Assembly: GCF_018860165.1 (NCBI RefSeq)
Contig: NZ_JAHKNG010000029.1
Coordinates: forward strand, 1-45,992
DNA length: 45,992 nucleotides
DNA from: Paracoccus marinaquae
GTDB taxonomy: Bacteria; Pseudomonadota; Alphaproteobacteria; Rhodobacterales; Rhodobacteraceae
Direction: 5' to 3'
The notes under the pieces were generated by a model. That model had not been told where the DNA came from and searched no databases. It saw nothing but the letters and a program-made list of their open reading frames with translations. How positions within the stretch are numbered: position 1 is the stretch's first letter; each line of letters opens with the position of its first letter. Below are positions 1-9,786 of the stretch, piece after piece. The translations under genes were made by a program, and so were the position numbers.

Positions 1-220
1 CGTCGGCGATCGCCTCGAGGAAGGCGGCGCGGGCCTCGCGGCTCAGGTAGCCATAGCTCCAGAAGGCGTCTTCCGCCGCCTCGCAGGCGCGGTTCACCAG
101 ATCGACCGTGCCGACCGAGAATTCATGCACCGGGCCATGCGCCGGCTCGGAACGGAACACCGCCCCGCCGCCGACCCACGCGCCCGCGATCAGATGCTTG
201 CCATGAGGGGTGAAGGTCAT
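1..220 (-). CDS. 2-oxoglutarate-semialdehyde (2,5-dioxovalerate) dehydrogenase, N-terminal part
   Basis: Only the first 73 codons are in the window; the gene runs off the left edge. The start is the ATG read leftwards from 220. The visible protein begins MTFTPHGKHLIAGAWV, followed by a region with VNRACEAAEDAF and LSREARAAFLEAIAD, which is the N-terminal arm of an NAD(P)-dependent aldehyde dehydrogenase. The catalytic Cys and Glu lie outside. It sits 13 bases downstream of a DapA-family gene and an IlvD/Edd gene, the usual partners of 2-oxoglutarate-semialdehyde dehydrogenase, which oxidises the semialdehyde to 2-oxoglutarate at the end of non-phosphorylated pentonate and hexarate pathways. 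The family call rests on the short N-terminus; the substrate is inferred from context. Confidence 0.7.
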   Translation of the reverse strand, partial: MTFTPHGKHLIAGAWVGGGAVFRSEPAHGPVHEFSVGTVDLVNRACEAAEDAFWSYGYLSREARAAFLEAIAD

Positions 221-233
221 GGGAAATCCTCGC

Positions 234-1133
234 TCAGATCAGGTTGTTCGACGACAGAAACGCCTGCAGCTTCTGCTGCTGCGCCCCGGTCAGCGGCCAG
301 GCCGAGGGCGGGCGGGTCGGGCCGCAATCGCGCCCCATCGCCTGCAGCGCGGCTTTGACGCCGGTGACATTGGTGCCGTTCATTTCCTCGGCCCGGATAT
401 CCTCGAAGGCGCGCATGCCTGCGATCAGGGCATTGGCGCGGGTGTAATCGCCACCTTCCAGCGCCGCGTGGATCGCCAGCGAGCGTTCGGGCCAGAGGTT
501 GATCAGCCCCGAGGTGAAGCCGCGCGCGCCGACGGCGTAGAATGTGGGCGCCCAGACTTCGGCCAGACCGCCGACCCAGACGATCGAGGGATCGCAGGCC
601 TCCCTGGCCTCGGCCAGCTTCATCGGGTTGGGGGTCGCCCATTTGACGCCGCGCACGCCGGGCACCGCGCAAAGGTCGGCAATCGCCCGCGTCCCGATCG
701 CGTCGTTGCGCAGATAGAGCATCATCGGCAGCCCGCCCGAGGCATCGGCCACCGCATTGAGGTAATCGACGATGCCGCGCGGCGCGACAAAGGGGTCTGG
801 CGGCTGGTGGATCATCAGCGCCGTCGCCCCGGCATCGGCCGAGGCGCGGGCGAGGCGACAGGCATCGCGGACACCGCGCCCGATCCCGGCCAGAACCGGG
901 GCGCGGCCGGCCACCATGCCGGTCACCGCCTCGGCCATGGTGCAGGCCTCGTCGGTGGTCAGGGCATAGAATTCGCCGGTATTGCCGTTCACCACCGGCA
1001 TGTGCAGCCCGGCCTTCAGCGCGTGGTCGATGATCGGCGCCAGCCGGTCGGGCGCGATCTCGCCCCTGTCATCGTAGGGAGTGACCAGGATTCCGGAGAT
1101 GCCGGTCAGGGCCTCGTCAAGGGTCAGAGCCAT
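234..1133 (-). CDS. DapA-family dehydratase/aldolase, probably 2-keto-3-deoxy-L-arabonate dehydratase
   Basis: A 299-residue class I aldolase-fold protein of the dihydrodipicolinate synthase family. It carries the NGNTGEF motif (about residues 50-56), the catalytic Tyr140 in LYLRND and the Schiff-base Lys164 in RGVKWATPNP. It starts 11 bases after the stop of the IlvD/Edd dehydratase and is followed by the semialdehyde dehydrogenase, so the three form one leftward operon. In known non-phosphorylated L-arabinose pathways this position is held by 2-keto-3-deoxy-L-arabonate dehydratase, giving 2-oxoglutarate semialdehyde. An aldolase giving pyruvate plus an aldehyde is the main alternative, since the family catalyses both; the adjacent dehydrogenase favours the dehydratase. 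It is clearly different from the second DapA homologue at 11415-12320. Confidence 0.75.
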   Translation of the reverse strand: MALTLDEALTGISGILVTPYDDRGEIAPDRLAPIIDHALKAGLHMPVVNGNTGEFYALTTDEACTMAEAVTGMVAGRAPVLAGIGRGVRDACRLARASADAGATALMIHQPPDPFVAPRGIVDYLNAVADASGGLPMMLYLRNDAIGTRAIADLCAVPGVRGVKWATPNPMKLAEAREACDPSIVWVGGLAEVWAPTFYAVGARGFTSGLINLWPERSLAIHAALEGGDYTRANALIAGMRAFEDIRAEEMNGTNVTGVKAALQAMGRDCGPTRPPSAWPLTGAQQQKLQAFLSSNNLI

Positions 1134-1144
1134 CTTGTCCTCGT

Positions 1145-2887
<1,743 letters not shown>

Positions 2888-2920
2888 CGTCAACCTCCCT
2901 CGGTCGGGCTTCGGCATTAT

Positions 2921-2932
2921 GAATGCGCATAC
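2921..2932. promoter_or_regulatory. LacI-type operator, copy 1
   Basis: GAATGCGCATAC is an imperfect 12-bp palindrome (5 of 6 pairs) with the central CG typical of LacI-family operators. It lies 34 bases upstream of the arabonate dehydratase start and directly behind a minus-strand TTGACA (2948-2943), where a bound repressor would cover the -10 region. A near copy lies at 3032-3043. The likely binder is the LacI protein at 6214-7263; this is inferred from proximity. Confidence 0.6.
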
Positions 2933-3031
2933 ATTTCGATTCTGTCAACGGTGTTTTTCTTCATGGACGAAACAACTTCCAATCAATACAGAAAACTTGA
3001 CAGGGATACGCGAATCGTGCTGGTTATTGAT

Positions 3032-3043
3032 GTATGCGTATAC
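3032..3043. promoter_or_regulatory. LacI-type operator, copy 2
   Basis: GTATGCGTATAC is a 12-bp palindrome (5 of 6 pairs) with a central CG; it matches copy 1 at 10 of 12 positions. It lies 30 bases past a plus-strand TTGACA (2997-3002) and 76 bases before tctC, so it could block rightward transcription. The centres of the two copies are 111 bp apart, a distance compatible with looping by a tetramer. Confidence 0.6.
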
Positions 3044-3119
3044 ATACGCCGGCTAGCGGGCTGAACCGCCCGATGCCACCAACGCAGAGGTCGTCCCGGC
3101 GACCAATGGGAGGAAGAAC

Positions 3120-4169
3120 ATGAAACTTACCCGCAGAACGATTCTGGCGGCCGCCTGTAGCGCCGCGGTCCTGGCCCAGCCGATGGCCGCCGCGGCGCAG
3201 GACCTGCCGCGCAACGTGCGTCTGGTGATCGGCTCGAACTCGACGGGCGGCGACACCTATCAGGCCGCCGCGATCGTGGCCGAGGCACTGTCCGAACGGC
3301 TTGGCGTCAACATCAAGGTCGATGCGGTCGGCCCGTCCGAGGCATTCAAGGCCGTCGGCCGCGACAAGCGCGGCACGACCATCATGCTGCATCACGACCA
3401 GTCCTATCTGGCCAACCTCTATGGCGTTCCCGGCAATCCCGATCCGTTCGAAGGCTATGTCGTCGGCCCGTCGCTGACCATCAATCCGGGCAATGCCTAT
3501 CTGGTGCCGAAGAACTCGCCCTACCAGACCATGGATGATGTCCTGAATGCCGCGGCCGAGGGCACCCGCGTGCGCGTGGCGATCCAGCCCGGCGGCGTCT
3601 CCGAGATCGGCTACACCGCCCTGCGCAACGCGGCGCGGATGAATGCCGCCGGGTCCGAGGAAAATATCGTGCCGGTCAATACCGGCTCGCAGTCGGACAA
3701 GAACCAGGCGATGTTCGACGGCCTCGCGGATATCATCAACGGCTCGATCCAGGCCAATGAGCAATTCGCGCAGCTCCCCGATGACGACCAGAAGGCCATG
3801 CGCTTTCTGTGGATCACCGCTACGCCCGAGGTGCTGCAGCAGGGTCCCGAAGCCGGCGTCGGCAACCTGACCCGGGCGGACATGCTGCAATACGCCGCGC
3901 CCCAGACCAGCGTGAAGCTGACCGAGACCGAGGACTTCACTTTCGACAAGCGGTTTTTCCTGATCTACAACAAGGATATGGACCCCGCGCAGATGCAGAC
4001 GGTCGATGACGCCCTCGCCGCCATCTACCAGAAGGGCGATATCCAGAAGCGCATGCTCGAGGCGTTCTTCATCCCGGCCTACCTGCCGATGACGGAAAGT
4101 GCCGAGCTGCTGAAAGGCAAGCGTGACGCCTATGGCGCGATCATCGAGGCGCTGAAGGCGCCGCAATAG
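3120..4169 (+). CDS. TctC-family tripartite tricarboxylate transporter substrate-binding protein
   Basis: A 349-residue periplasmic binding protein of the Bug/TctC family. The signal peptide runs MKLTRRTILAAACSAAVLAQPMAAAA with probable cleavage before QDLP. The mature part has the expected segments: SNSTGGDTY near the N-terminus, and a middle part with RVAIQPGGVSEIGY. The start has GGGAGGA 6 bases upstream. The membrane subunits TctB and TctA follow, so this is a complete TTT uptake system. Its substrate is probably a sugar acid, because the divergent operon encodes aldonate catabolism and both share the promoter region with the LacI-type sites; the family itself transports diverse carboxylates. 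Confidence 0.85.
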   Translation: MKLTRRTILAAACSAAVLAQPMAAAAQDLPRNVRLVIGSNSTGGDTYQAAAIVAEALSERLGVNIKVDAVGPSEAFKAVGRDKRGTTIMLHHDQSYLANLYGVPGNPDPFEGYVVGPSLTINPGNAYLVPKNSPYQTMDDVLNAAAEGTRVRVAIQPGGVSEIGYTALRNAARMNAAGSEENIVPVNTGSQSDKNQAMFDGLADIINGSIQANEQFAQLPDDDQKAMRFLWITATPEVLQQGPEAGVGNLTRADMLQYAAPQTSVKLTETEDFTFDKRFFLIYNKDMDPAQMQTVDDALAAIYQKGDIQKRMLEAFFIPAYLPMTESAELLKGKRDAYGAIIEALKAPQ

Positions 4170-4177
4170 GCGCTGCC

Positions 4178-4200
4178 GGGGCTGCCCTTGCGGCGGCCCC
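4178..4200 (+). terminator. Hairpin after tctC (attenuating or mRNA-stabilising)
   Basis: A 9-bp stem (GGGGCTGCC / GGCGGCCCC, one G-U pair in RNA) with a 5-base loop starts 8 bases after the tctC stop and before tctB. There is no U-run, so partial termination or 3'-end protection is more likely than full stop. Such a hairpin would raise the level of binding protein relative to the membrane subunits. Confidence 0.5.
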
Positions 4201-4242
4201 CCGCATCCTTTCCCTTTGCCATTCACACGCGAGGAGGCAGCC

Positions 4243-4662
4243 ATGGCAGATCTGTTCCAGGTGACGGTCGATTTCGACCGCTCGCACCTGATCTTTCCAA
4301 GACTGATCGGCATCATCCTGCTGTTGCTGGGGGCCGCTATCGCGGTCAGCCATCGGCAGGCCATCCTGAACAGCGGCCGCATGTGGGCGCAGACCTTCGG
4401 CGCGATGGACAAGCCGCGTTTCATCGGCACCCTGATTCTGACCGTCATCTATTTCCTGCTGATGGTTCCGGTCGGCGATCTCTGGCCCAATACCGGACTG
4501 GGCTTCCTGATCTGCTCGATCCCCTTCGTGGCGCTGATCAGCATTCTCTACATGCATGAGCGCGACGCCCGCAGCCTGCTGCCGGCGCTGATCGTTGCGG
4601 TGGTCGGCCCCGCGCTGGTCTGGTGGCTGTTCACCTATGTCTTCGCGCTGACCCTGCCATAA
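4243..4662 (+). CDS. TctB-family transporter small membrane subunit
   Basis: A 139-residue membrane protein with about four hydrophobic segments: residues 17-35 (FPRLIGIILLLLGAAIAVS), 63-80 (FIGTLILTVIYFLLMVPV), 86-105 and 115-137. Size and layout match the small TctB subunit of tripartite tricarboxylate transporters. The ATG at 4243 was chosen because GAGGAGG lies just upstream; an in-frame ATG 27 bases earlier has no such site. It sits between tctC and tctA, with 12 bases to tctA. TctB sequences diverge fast, so the call leans on position and topology. Confidence 0.75.
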   Translation: MADLFQVTVDFDRSHLIFPRLIGIILLLLGAAIAVSHRQAILNSGRMWAQTFGAMDKPRFIGTLILTVIYFLLMVPVGDLWPNTGLGFLICSIPFVALISILYMHERDARSLLPALIVAVVGPALVWWLFTYVFALTLP

Positions 4663-4674
4663 GGAGCCGCGAGC

Positions 4675-6177
4675 ATGGATTTCCTGCAATTCCTCACGCC
4701 GATGTATCTGTTCCTGATCTTCTCGGGCACGCTGGTCGGCATCATCTTCGGCGCCATTCCCGGCATGACCGCGACCATGGCGGTGGCGGTCTGCCTGCCG
4801 CTGACCTATTCGCTGGGGCTGGACAACGGCCTTGCGCTGCTTCTGGGCCTCTATGTCGGCGGCATCTCGGGCGGGCTGGTGCCAGCGATCCTTCTGGGCA
4901 TTCCCGGGACGCCCTCATCCATCACCACCTGTTTCGACGGCTATCCCATGGCCCAGCGGGGCGAGGGCGAGAAGGCGCTGCGCATCGGCATCATCTCGTC
5001 GCTGGTCGGCGGGCTGATCTCGCTTGCGGCGCTGTTCCTCTTTGCGCCGGCGCTGGCCGAATTCGCCATCAAGTTTTCCTATGTCGAGAAGTTCCTGATC
5101 ATCCTCTTCGCGCTGACCGTGATGGCGGCACTGTCCGACAACATGCTGCTGGGCATCTTTTCCGGCTTCCTGGGCATCTTCGTCAGCCTGATCGGGGTCT
5201 ATGACGTGACCGAGGGCGGCAACGGGCAATACCGGCTGATCCCGCCCGGCACCGAATACTGGCTGGAGGGTGGATTCTCGCTGCTGCCGGTGCTGATCGG
5301 CCTGTTCGGCCTCGCGACCATCCTCGAAGGCGCCGAGGCCGGCATGCCCAAGGGCCAGTCGCTGAAGGACATCAAGGTGGGCGAGCATTCGCGCTTTCGC
5401 TGGTCGGTCTTCAAGGGTCAGGTGGTCAACCTGGTCCGGTCCTCATCCATCGGCACCTTTGTCGGCATCCTGCCCGGCGTCGGCGGCTCGGCCGCGTCGA
5501 TCCTGTCCTATACGGCGGCCAAGACCGCCTCGAAGGACCCCGACAGCTTTGGCAAGGGAAACCCGGCGGGGATCATCGCCTCGGAATCGGGCAATAACGG
5601 ACTGACCGGCGGCGCGCTGGTGCCGCTTCTGTCGCTGGGGATTCCGGGCGATTCGACCACGGCGCTGCTGATCGGGGCCTTCACCCTGCAGGGCATTCAG
5701 GTCGGCCCGCTGTTCATCGGCAATAATCCCGGCACCTGGGATTCGATGATCGTTGCCATGCTGCTGGCCAATCTCGTCATGTTCGGGCTGATGTATTTCG
5801 CCATCCGCTGGCTGGCCATGGTGGTGGCGGTGCCCAAGCACATCCTGTTCCCGGTCATCCTGATGATGTGCGTGATCGGCGCCTATACGATCAATTACGG
5901 CATCATGTTCGATGTCTGGACATTGCTGATCTTCGGCATCGTCGGCTGGCTGGCGCCCAAGCTGAAGCTTGAGATCGCGCCCTTCATCATCGGCTTCATC
6001 CTTGGTCCGGCGGCCGAGATCTACTTCGTCAAGAGCCTGGAAAGCTTTGGCACCCTGTCGATCTTCTTCACCAAAAGCTGGATCGCGCTGCTGCTCTGGG
6101 CGCTGATCATCGGCTCGGTGGTGGGGTCGGCCATGCTGGCGCGGCGCAAGGCGCAGGGGCAGGGCGCGGCGGCGTAA
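4675..6177 (+). CDS. TctA-family transporter large membrane subunit
   Basis: A 500-residue polytopic protein with the conserved TctA features: the N-terminal GIIFGAIPGMTATMAVAVCLPLT stretch (about residues 23-45), GGISGGLVPAILLGIPGTPSS (about 62-82), and the repeat-like GTFVGILPGVGGSAAS and LSLGIPGDSTTALLIGA segments in the second half. It is the permease that moves the substrate delivered by TctC, using an ion gradient. AAGGAG lies upstream of the start. Third gene of the tctCBA operon, with the LacI regulator beginning about 37 bases after its stop. Confidence 0.9.
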   Translation: MDFLQFLTPMYLFLIFSGTLVGIIFGAIPGMTATMAVAVCLPLTYSLGLDNGLALLLGLYVGGISGGLVPAILLGIPGTPSSITTCFDGYPMAQRGEGEKALRIGIISSLVGGLISLAALFLFAPALAEFAIKFSYVEKFLIILFALTVMAALSDNMLLGIFSGFLGIFVSLIGVYDVTEGGNGQYRLIPPGTEYWLEGGFSLLPVLIGLFGLATILEGAEAGMPKGQSLKDIKVGEHSRFRWSVFKGQVVNLVRSSSIGTFVGILPGVGGSAASILSYTAAKTASKDPDSFGKGNPAGIIASESGNNGLTGGALVPLLSLGIPGDSTTALLIGAFTLQGIQVGPLFIGNNPGTWDSMIVAMLLANLVMFGLMYFAIRWLAMVVAVPKHILFPVILMMCVIGAYTINYGIMFDVWTLLIFGIVGWLAPKLKLEIAPFIIGFILGPAAEIYFVKSLESFGTLSIFFTKSWIALLLWALIIGSVVGSAMLARRKAQGQGAAA

Positions 6178-6213
6178 GGCGGCTTGCATCGCGCCGCCGC
6201 CCCCCGCCATAAG

Positions 6214-7263
6214 ATGGGCATGAACAGTTCGGACAAAGCCCGCAAGCAACGCCCCCGCCCGACAGGGACGGGGGCTGTCACCATGGCCTCGGTCGGGCGC
6301 ATGGCGGGCGTGTCGCAGGTCACCGTGTCGCGCGCGCTGTCCGATCCGTCGAAAGTCTCGCCCGAGACGCTGCGCCGCATTCACGAGGCGATCGAGGCCA
6401 CCGGCTTTGTTCCCAACGCGCTGGCCGGGGCGCTGGCCTCGCGCCGAAGCCGGCTGATCACCGCGCTGGTGCCCTCGATCACCAACATCGTCTATTCCAG
6501 CCTGCTGCACGGCTTTTCCGACATCATGCGCGAGCATGGCTATCAGATCATGCTGTCGGAAACCGGCTTCGATCCCGAGCGCGAGCAGGAGATGATCGAA
6601 ACCCATCTGGCCCGCCGGCCCGATGGCATGCTGCTGACCGGCATCCACCACAGCGCTGCCGCGCGCCGGATGCTGATCGGCTCGGGCACGCCGGTGGTCG
6701 AGGTCTGGGACATCACCGAAACGCCGATCGATTGCTGCGTCGGCTTCTCGCATGCCGCGACCGGGGCCGAGGCGGCGGAATTCGCCATCCGGGCCGGCTA
6801 TCGCAGGGCGGCGACCGTGACGGCGGGGGATCAGCGCGCGCAGCGCCGGCGGGACGCCTTTGTCGAGGGGTTTCGCGCCGCCACGGGCGAGGAGCTGCCC
6901 GCGATCGACTTTCCGCCCGGCACCGCAACGCTGGGCCAAGGCCGCGATTCCCTGCGGAGGCTGATCGAGGAAAAGGGTTTTGAGGCGGGCGTGATCTTCT
7001 GCAGCTCGGACCAGTATGCCCACGGTATCCTGACCGAGGCGATGGCCCGCAACCTGCGCGTACCCGACCAGATCGCGGTGATCGGCTTCGGCGACCAGAG
7101 CTTTGCCGAACACACCTTCCCGTCACTGACAACCGTGCGGATCGACCGCGACGCCCTGGGCAAGGCCGCCGCCAAGGCGCTGCTGGACCGTTTCGAAAAC
7201 CGCCCGCTGAAGACCAGCACGATCAACGTGGGCTTCGAGATCATCAAGCGCGCTTCGGCCTGA
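6214..7263 (+). CDS. LacI-family transcriptional regulator of the arabonate/TTT locus
   Basis: About 349 residues. The N-terminal helix-turn-helix is MASVGRMAGVSQVTVSRALS followed by PSKVSPETLRRIHEAIEATG and the hinge-helix region NALAGALASRRS; the rest is a periplasmic-binding-protein-like sensor domain with conserved VIGFGDQSFAEHTFPSLTTVRID. Either ATG 6214 or 6220 may be the start; neither has a clear Shine-Dalgarno site. An upstream TTG at 6184 looks unlikely. It follows tctA closely and is probably co-transcribed. The expected operators are the two CG-centred palindromes between the divergent operons (2921-2932 and 3032-3043). The inducer is probably a pathway sugar acid or keto acid, by analogy with gluconate regulators. 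Confidence 0.85.
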   Translation: MGMNSSDKARKQRPRPTGTGAVTMASVGRMAGVSQVTVSRALSDPSKVSPETLRRIHEAIEATGFVPNALAGALASRRSRLITALVPSITNIVYSSLLHGFSDIMREHGYQIMLSETGFDPEREQEMIETHLARRPDGMLLTGIHHSAAARRMLIGSGTPVVEVWDITETPIDCCVGFSHAATGAEAAEFAIRAGYRRAATVTAGDQRAQRRRDAFVEGFRAATGEELPAIDFPPGTATLGQGRDSLRRLIEEKGFEAGVIFCSSDQYAHGILTEAMARNLRVPDQIAVIGFGDQSFAEHTFPSLTTVRIDRDALGKAAAKALLDRFENRPLKTSTINVGFEIIKRASA

Positions 7264-7366
7264 CCCGGACGACATTTCTGCGGATCTATCTGGCAGGTTG
7301 GAAGATGGGCGGCGCGTTGATACGCGGGGCAGGGCCGGCCGCACCCATTCCCTTGCCACGACAGTA

Positions 7367-7399
7367 CGGGGCCATTGCGGAACAACCGCAACGGCCCCG
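7367..7399. terminator. Bidirectional hairpin between convergent genes
   Basis: CGGGGCC pairs with GGCCCCG, and inside it TGCGG pairs with CCGCA around an AACAA loop, with a 2x2 internal mismatch. It lies between the stop of the LacI gene (7263) and the stop of the DUF475 gene (7426). No U-run follows on either strand, so the terminator role is inferred from position. The rest of the gap shows nothing else. Confidence 0.5.
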
Positions 7400-7425
7400 A
7401 TATGGGCGTCAGCAGGTGGCTGCAA

Positions 7426-8505
7426 TCACTGGGGGCTTTGTTCCGCGACCCTGTTCCAGCGGATCGAGGACCACAGCGATATGCCGATCAGGGCGGCGCC
7501 ACCCAATCCGGTGATCACCTCGGGGATGCGGAAGAAGGATTGCAGGAACATGATCAGCGACAGGGCGATGATGGCATAGAAGGCGCCGTGTTCCAGAAAG
7601 CGGTACTGGGTCAGCGTGCCCTTTTCGACCAGCATGATGGTCATCGATCGCACATACATCGCACCGATCCCAAGGCCGATGGCGATGACGAACAGGTTCT
7701 GGGTCAGTGCGAAGGCGCCGATCACCCCGTCGAAGCTGAAGGACGCATCCAGCACCTCGAGATAGAGGAACGCGCCCAGACCGCCCTTCGCGCCGGCCTG
7801 CAGCATCTCCTGGCTGCTGTCCAGAAGTCCGCCCAGGACCTCGACCAGCAGGAAGGTCAGCAGGCCCCAGATGGCCGATCTGAAGAACACCTCGGATTCG
7901 GTCGGGTCGAGGAAGCGCGAGAAGATCAGCACGGTGATCAGCGCAATGGCGACCTCGATGCCGCGGATGGTGGCGTATTTCTGCATCCTCCGCTCAAGCC
8001 ACTGCACCCAGTGCACGTCCTTTTCGTGGTCGAAGAAGAAGCTGAGGCCGACCATCATTAGGAAGGTGCCGCCGAAGGCCGCGATCGGCAGATGCGCGTC
8101 ATGCATGATCCGGGCGTATTCCTCGGGCCTTGACGCGGCCAGGACCATCGCCTGCCACGGCCCGATCTTCGCCGCGATCACCACGATCAGCAGCGGAAAG
8201 ACGATCCGCATGCCGAAGACCGCGATGATGATCCCCCAGGTCAGGAAGCGGTGCTGCCATTCCGGGGTCATGTCCTTCAGCTTGTTGGCATTGACGATGG
8301 CGTTGTCGAAGGAGAGCGAGATCTCCAGCACCGCCAGCACGGTGCAGATGAAGAAGATAGTCAGCATGCCGCCGACCGTGCCGGTCATCTGCCAGCCGAG
8401 GGCGGCGCCAAGCGCAAGCCCGAGGGCGGTGACGATGAAGGCCCATTTGAAGTAATGCAGCATCCCACGGTCGGGGGCTGCCGCGGACAGCGATCCGTTT
8501 GTCAT
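7426..8505 (-). CDS. DUF475 (TerC-like) integral membrane protein
   Basis: About 359 residues with roughly eight or nine hydrophobic segments. The two halves each contain an acidic membrane motif: LEISLSFDNAIVNAN and LEVLDASFSFDGVIGAF. These paired (S)FDN/FDG motifs mark the DUF475 branch of the TerC/LysE-like superfamily, often proposed to move metal ions; the function is not proven. ATG 8505 was chosen over an upstream TTG; a later ATG at 8463 (MLHYFKW) is possible because the residues before it are not hydrophobic. No metabolic link to the flanking sugar-acid operons is evident. Confidence 0.75.
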   Translation of the reverse strand: MTNGSLSAAAPDRGMLHYFKWAFIVTALGLALGAALGWQMTGTVGGMLTIFFICTVLAVLEISLSFDNAIVNANKLKDMTPEWQHRFLTWGIIIAVFGMRIVFPLLIVVIAAKIGPWQAMVLAASRPEEYARIMHDAHLPIAAFGGTFLMMVGLSFFFDHEKDVHWVQWLERRMQKYATIRGIEVAIALITVLIFSRFLDPTESEVFFRSAIWGLLTFLLVEVLGGLLDSSQEMLQAGAKGGLGAFLYLEVLDASFSFDGVIGAFALTQNLFVIAIGLGIGAMYVRSMTIMLVEKGTLTQYRFLEHGAFYAIIALSLIMFLQSFFRIPEVITGLGGAALIGISLWSSIRWNRVAEQSPQ

Positions 8506-8647
8506 GTCAGAATAGTCCCAGCGGCTGGTCAAGGATCAGTGCCGACATCACGAACGTACCGCCACGTCCGCCAGAGGGGCCCGGTCACCACTTGGTGGGT
8601 TCACGAAAGCGCGAACTCTCGCGCAGATGGGAAGGCCGGGGCGGAAT

Positions 8648-9730
8648 TCAAGACCCGGCCGGCGCAGAAATTTCCGCCTGAATCGGCACCGGCGGCGTCA
8701 CGCCGAGGCGGGTCGCGTGTGCGCCCATCTTCTGCCAATGCGCCTCGTTGATGGGAACGCCATCCCGCAGCGCCGCGCGGCGCTTGCGCGAAGCGCTGTC
8801 GCCGGGGACACGCACCGGGCCGTTGTTCCATGGCGCGGGCGGGTTGCTGCGGCAGGCATCGGCAAGCCAGTCGGACTGTTCGGTGAAACTGCCAAGGCCG
8901 GCAAAGAATTCCGGGTCCATCACCTGAATGAAGGCGCTTTGCGCCAGCGGCCCCGGCGCGGTATTCGCCCGGCCCTTGCCCGACAGGCCCTGACCCAGCA
9001 GGTCGACCATCAGCGCCAGGCCGTAGCCCTTGTGCCCCTTCAGCGCGCCGCCCAGCGGCATCATCGTGCCGCCGTGTTCGGTGATTTCGCGCGGGTCGTT
9101 GGTCGGCTCGCCTGCTGCGGTCAGGCCCCAGGCCTCGGGGTATTTCTCGCCGCGTTTCGCCATAAGCTGGGTCATCGTGGTCGTGGTGATCGAACAAGAC
9201 ACATCGATCATGATCGGGTCGCCGGTCGTCGGAAAGCCCATGGCAAGCGGGTTCGGCGTCAGAAGCGGTCTGGTGCCGCCATAGGGTGCCACGCGCGCGG
9301 CCGCCGGGTTCGAGGTCGATATCTGGACGATCAGCCCGCGTTCCGTCAGCGGGCGCATATAGGCCGACAGAGCGCATGTGTGGTGGCAGTTGCGGATGGC
9401 GGCGGCGACGATGCCGTGCTGCGCCACGCGTTCGGCGGCCTGTTCCAGCGCCCGAGACAAAAGCCACGCCCCCGGCAGCAGCCGCCCGTCCCAGACAAAG
9501 GCCGAACCCTTGTCGGCCACGACCTCATAGCTGCCCTTGCCGTTCAGGCTGCCATCCTCGAGGGATTCGATATACCAGTGCATCAGCTGCAGGCCATGGG
9601 TGTCATGGCCGATCAGGTCGCCCTCGACGAGAATCCCGGCGGTGGTGGCGGCCTTGTCGGCTTCCATTCCGGCGCTGGTCAGCAGGGCGGTTGCGTACTC
9701 GATCAGTTCGGCGCGGTCGAACAGGGGCAT
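8648..9730 (-). CDS. Ldh2/malate-L-lactate dehydrogenase family oxidoreductase
   Basis: A 360-residue NAD(P)-dependent oxidoreductase of the malate/L-lactate dehydrogenase family, a fold distinct from Rossmann lactate dehydrogenases. Visible signatures are GHDTHGLQLM near residue 42, IRNCHHTCALSAYM with the catalytic His, and GGALKGHKGYGLALMVDLL. GGAGAT lies upstream of the start. Relatives reduce 2-keto acids such as 2,3-diketo-L-gulonate, pyruvate, ureidoglycolate or piperideine-2-carboxylate, so the substrate cannot be fixed. It is third in the leftward unit after the KdgD-type dehydratase and the solute-binding protein, which suggests it oxidises or reduces a hydroxy/keto sugar acid feeding that dehydratase. 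Confidence 0.8.
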   Translation of the reverse strand: MPLFDRAELIEYATALLTSAGMEADKAATTAGILVEGDLIGHDTHGLQLMHWYIESLEDGSLNGKGSYEVVADKGSAFVWDGRLLPGAWLLSRALEQAAERVAQHGIVAAAIRNCHHTCALSAYMRPLTERGLIVQISTSNPAAARVAPYGGTRPLLTPNPLAMGFPTTGDPIMIDVSCSITTTTMTQLMAKRGEKYPEAWGLTAAGEPTNDPREITEHGGTMMPLGGALKGHKGYGLALMVDLLGQGLSGKGRANTAPGPLAQSAFIQVMDPEFFAGLGSFTEQSDWLADACRSNPPAPWNNGPVRVPGDSASRKRRAALRDGVPINEAHWQKMGAHATRLGVTPPVPIQAEISAPAGS

Positions 9731-9753
9731 GGCGATCTCCGTTGATGGGGTTC

Positions 9754-9780
9754 CGCGCGCCGGTCGGGCCGGCGCGCGGC
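9754..9780 (-). terminator. Perfect GC hairpin after the solute-binding protein gene
   Basis: An 11-bp perfect stem (CCGCGCGCCGG / CCGGCGCGCGG) with a 5-base loop begins 6 bases after the stop of the binding-protein gene and precedes the Ldh2 gene. There is no U-run. As after tctC, it may protect the 3' end of the binding-protein message or attenuate the downstream gene. Confidence 0.55.
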
Positions 9781-9786
9781 AATCGG

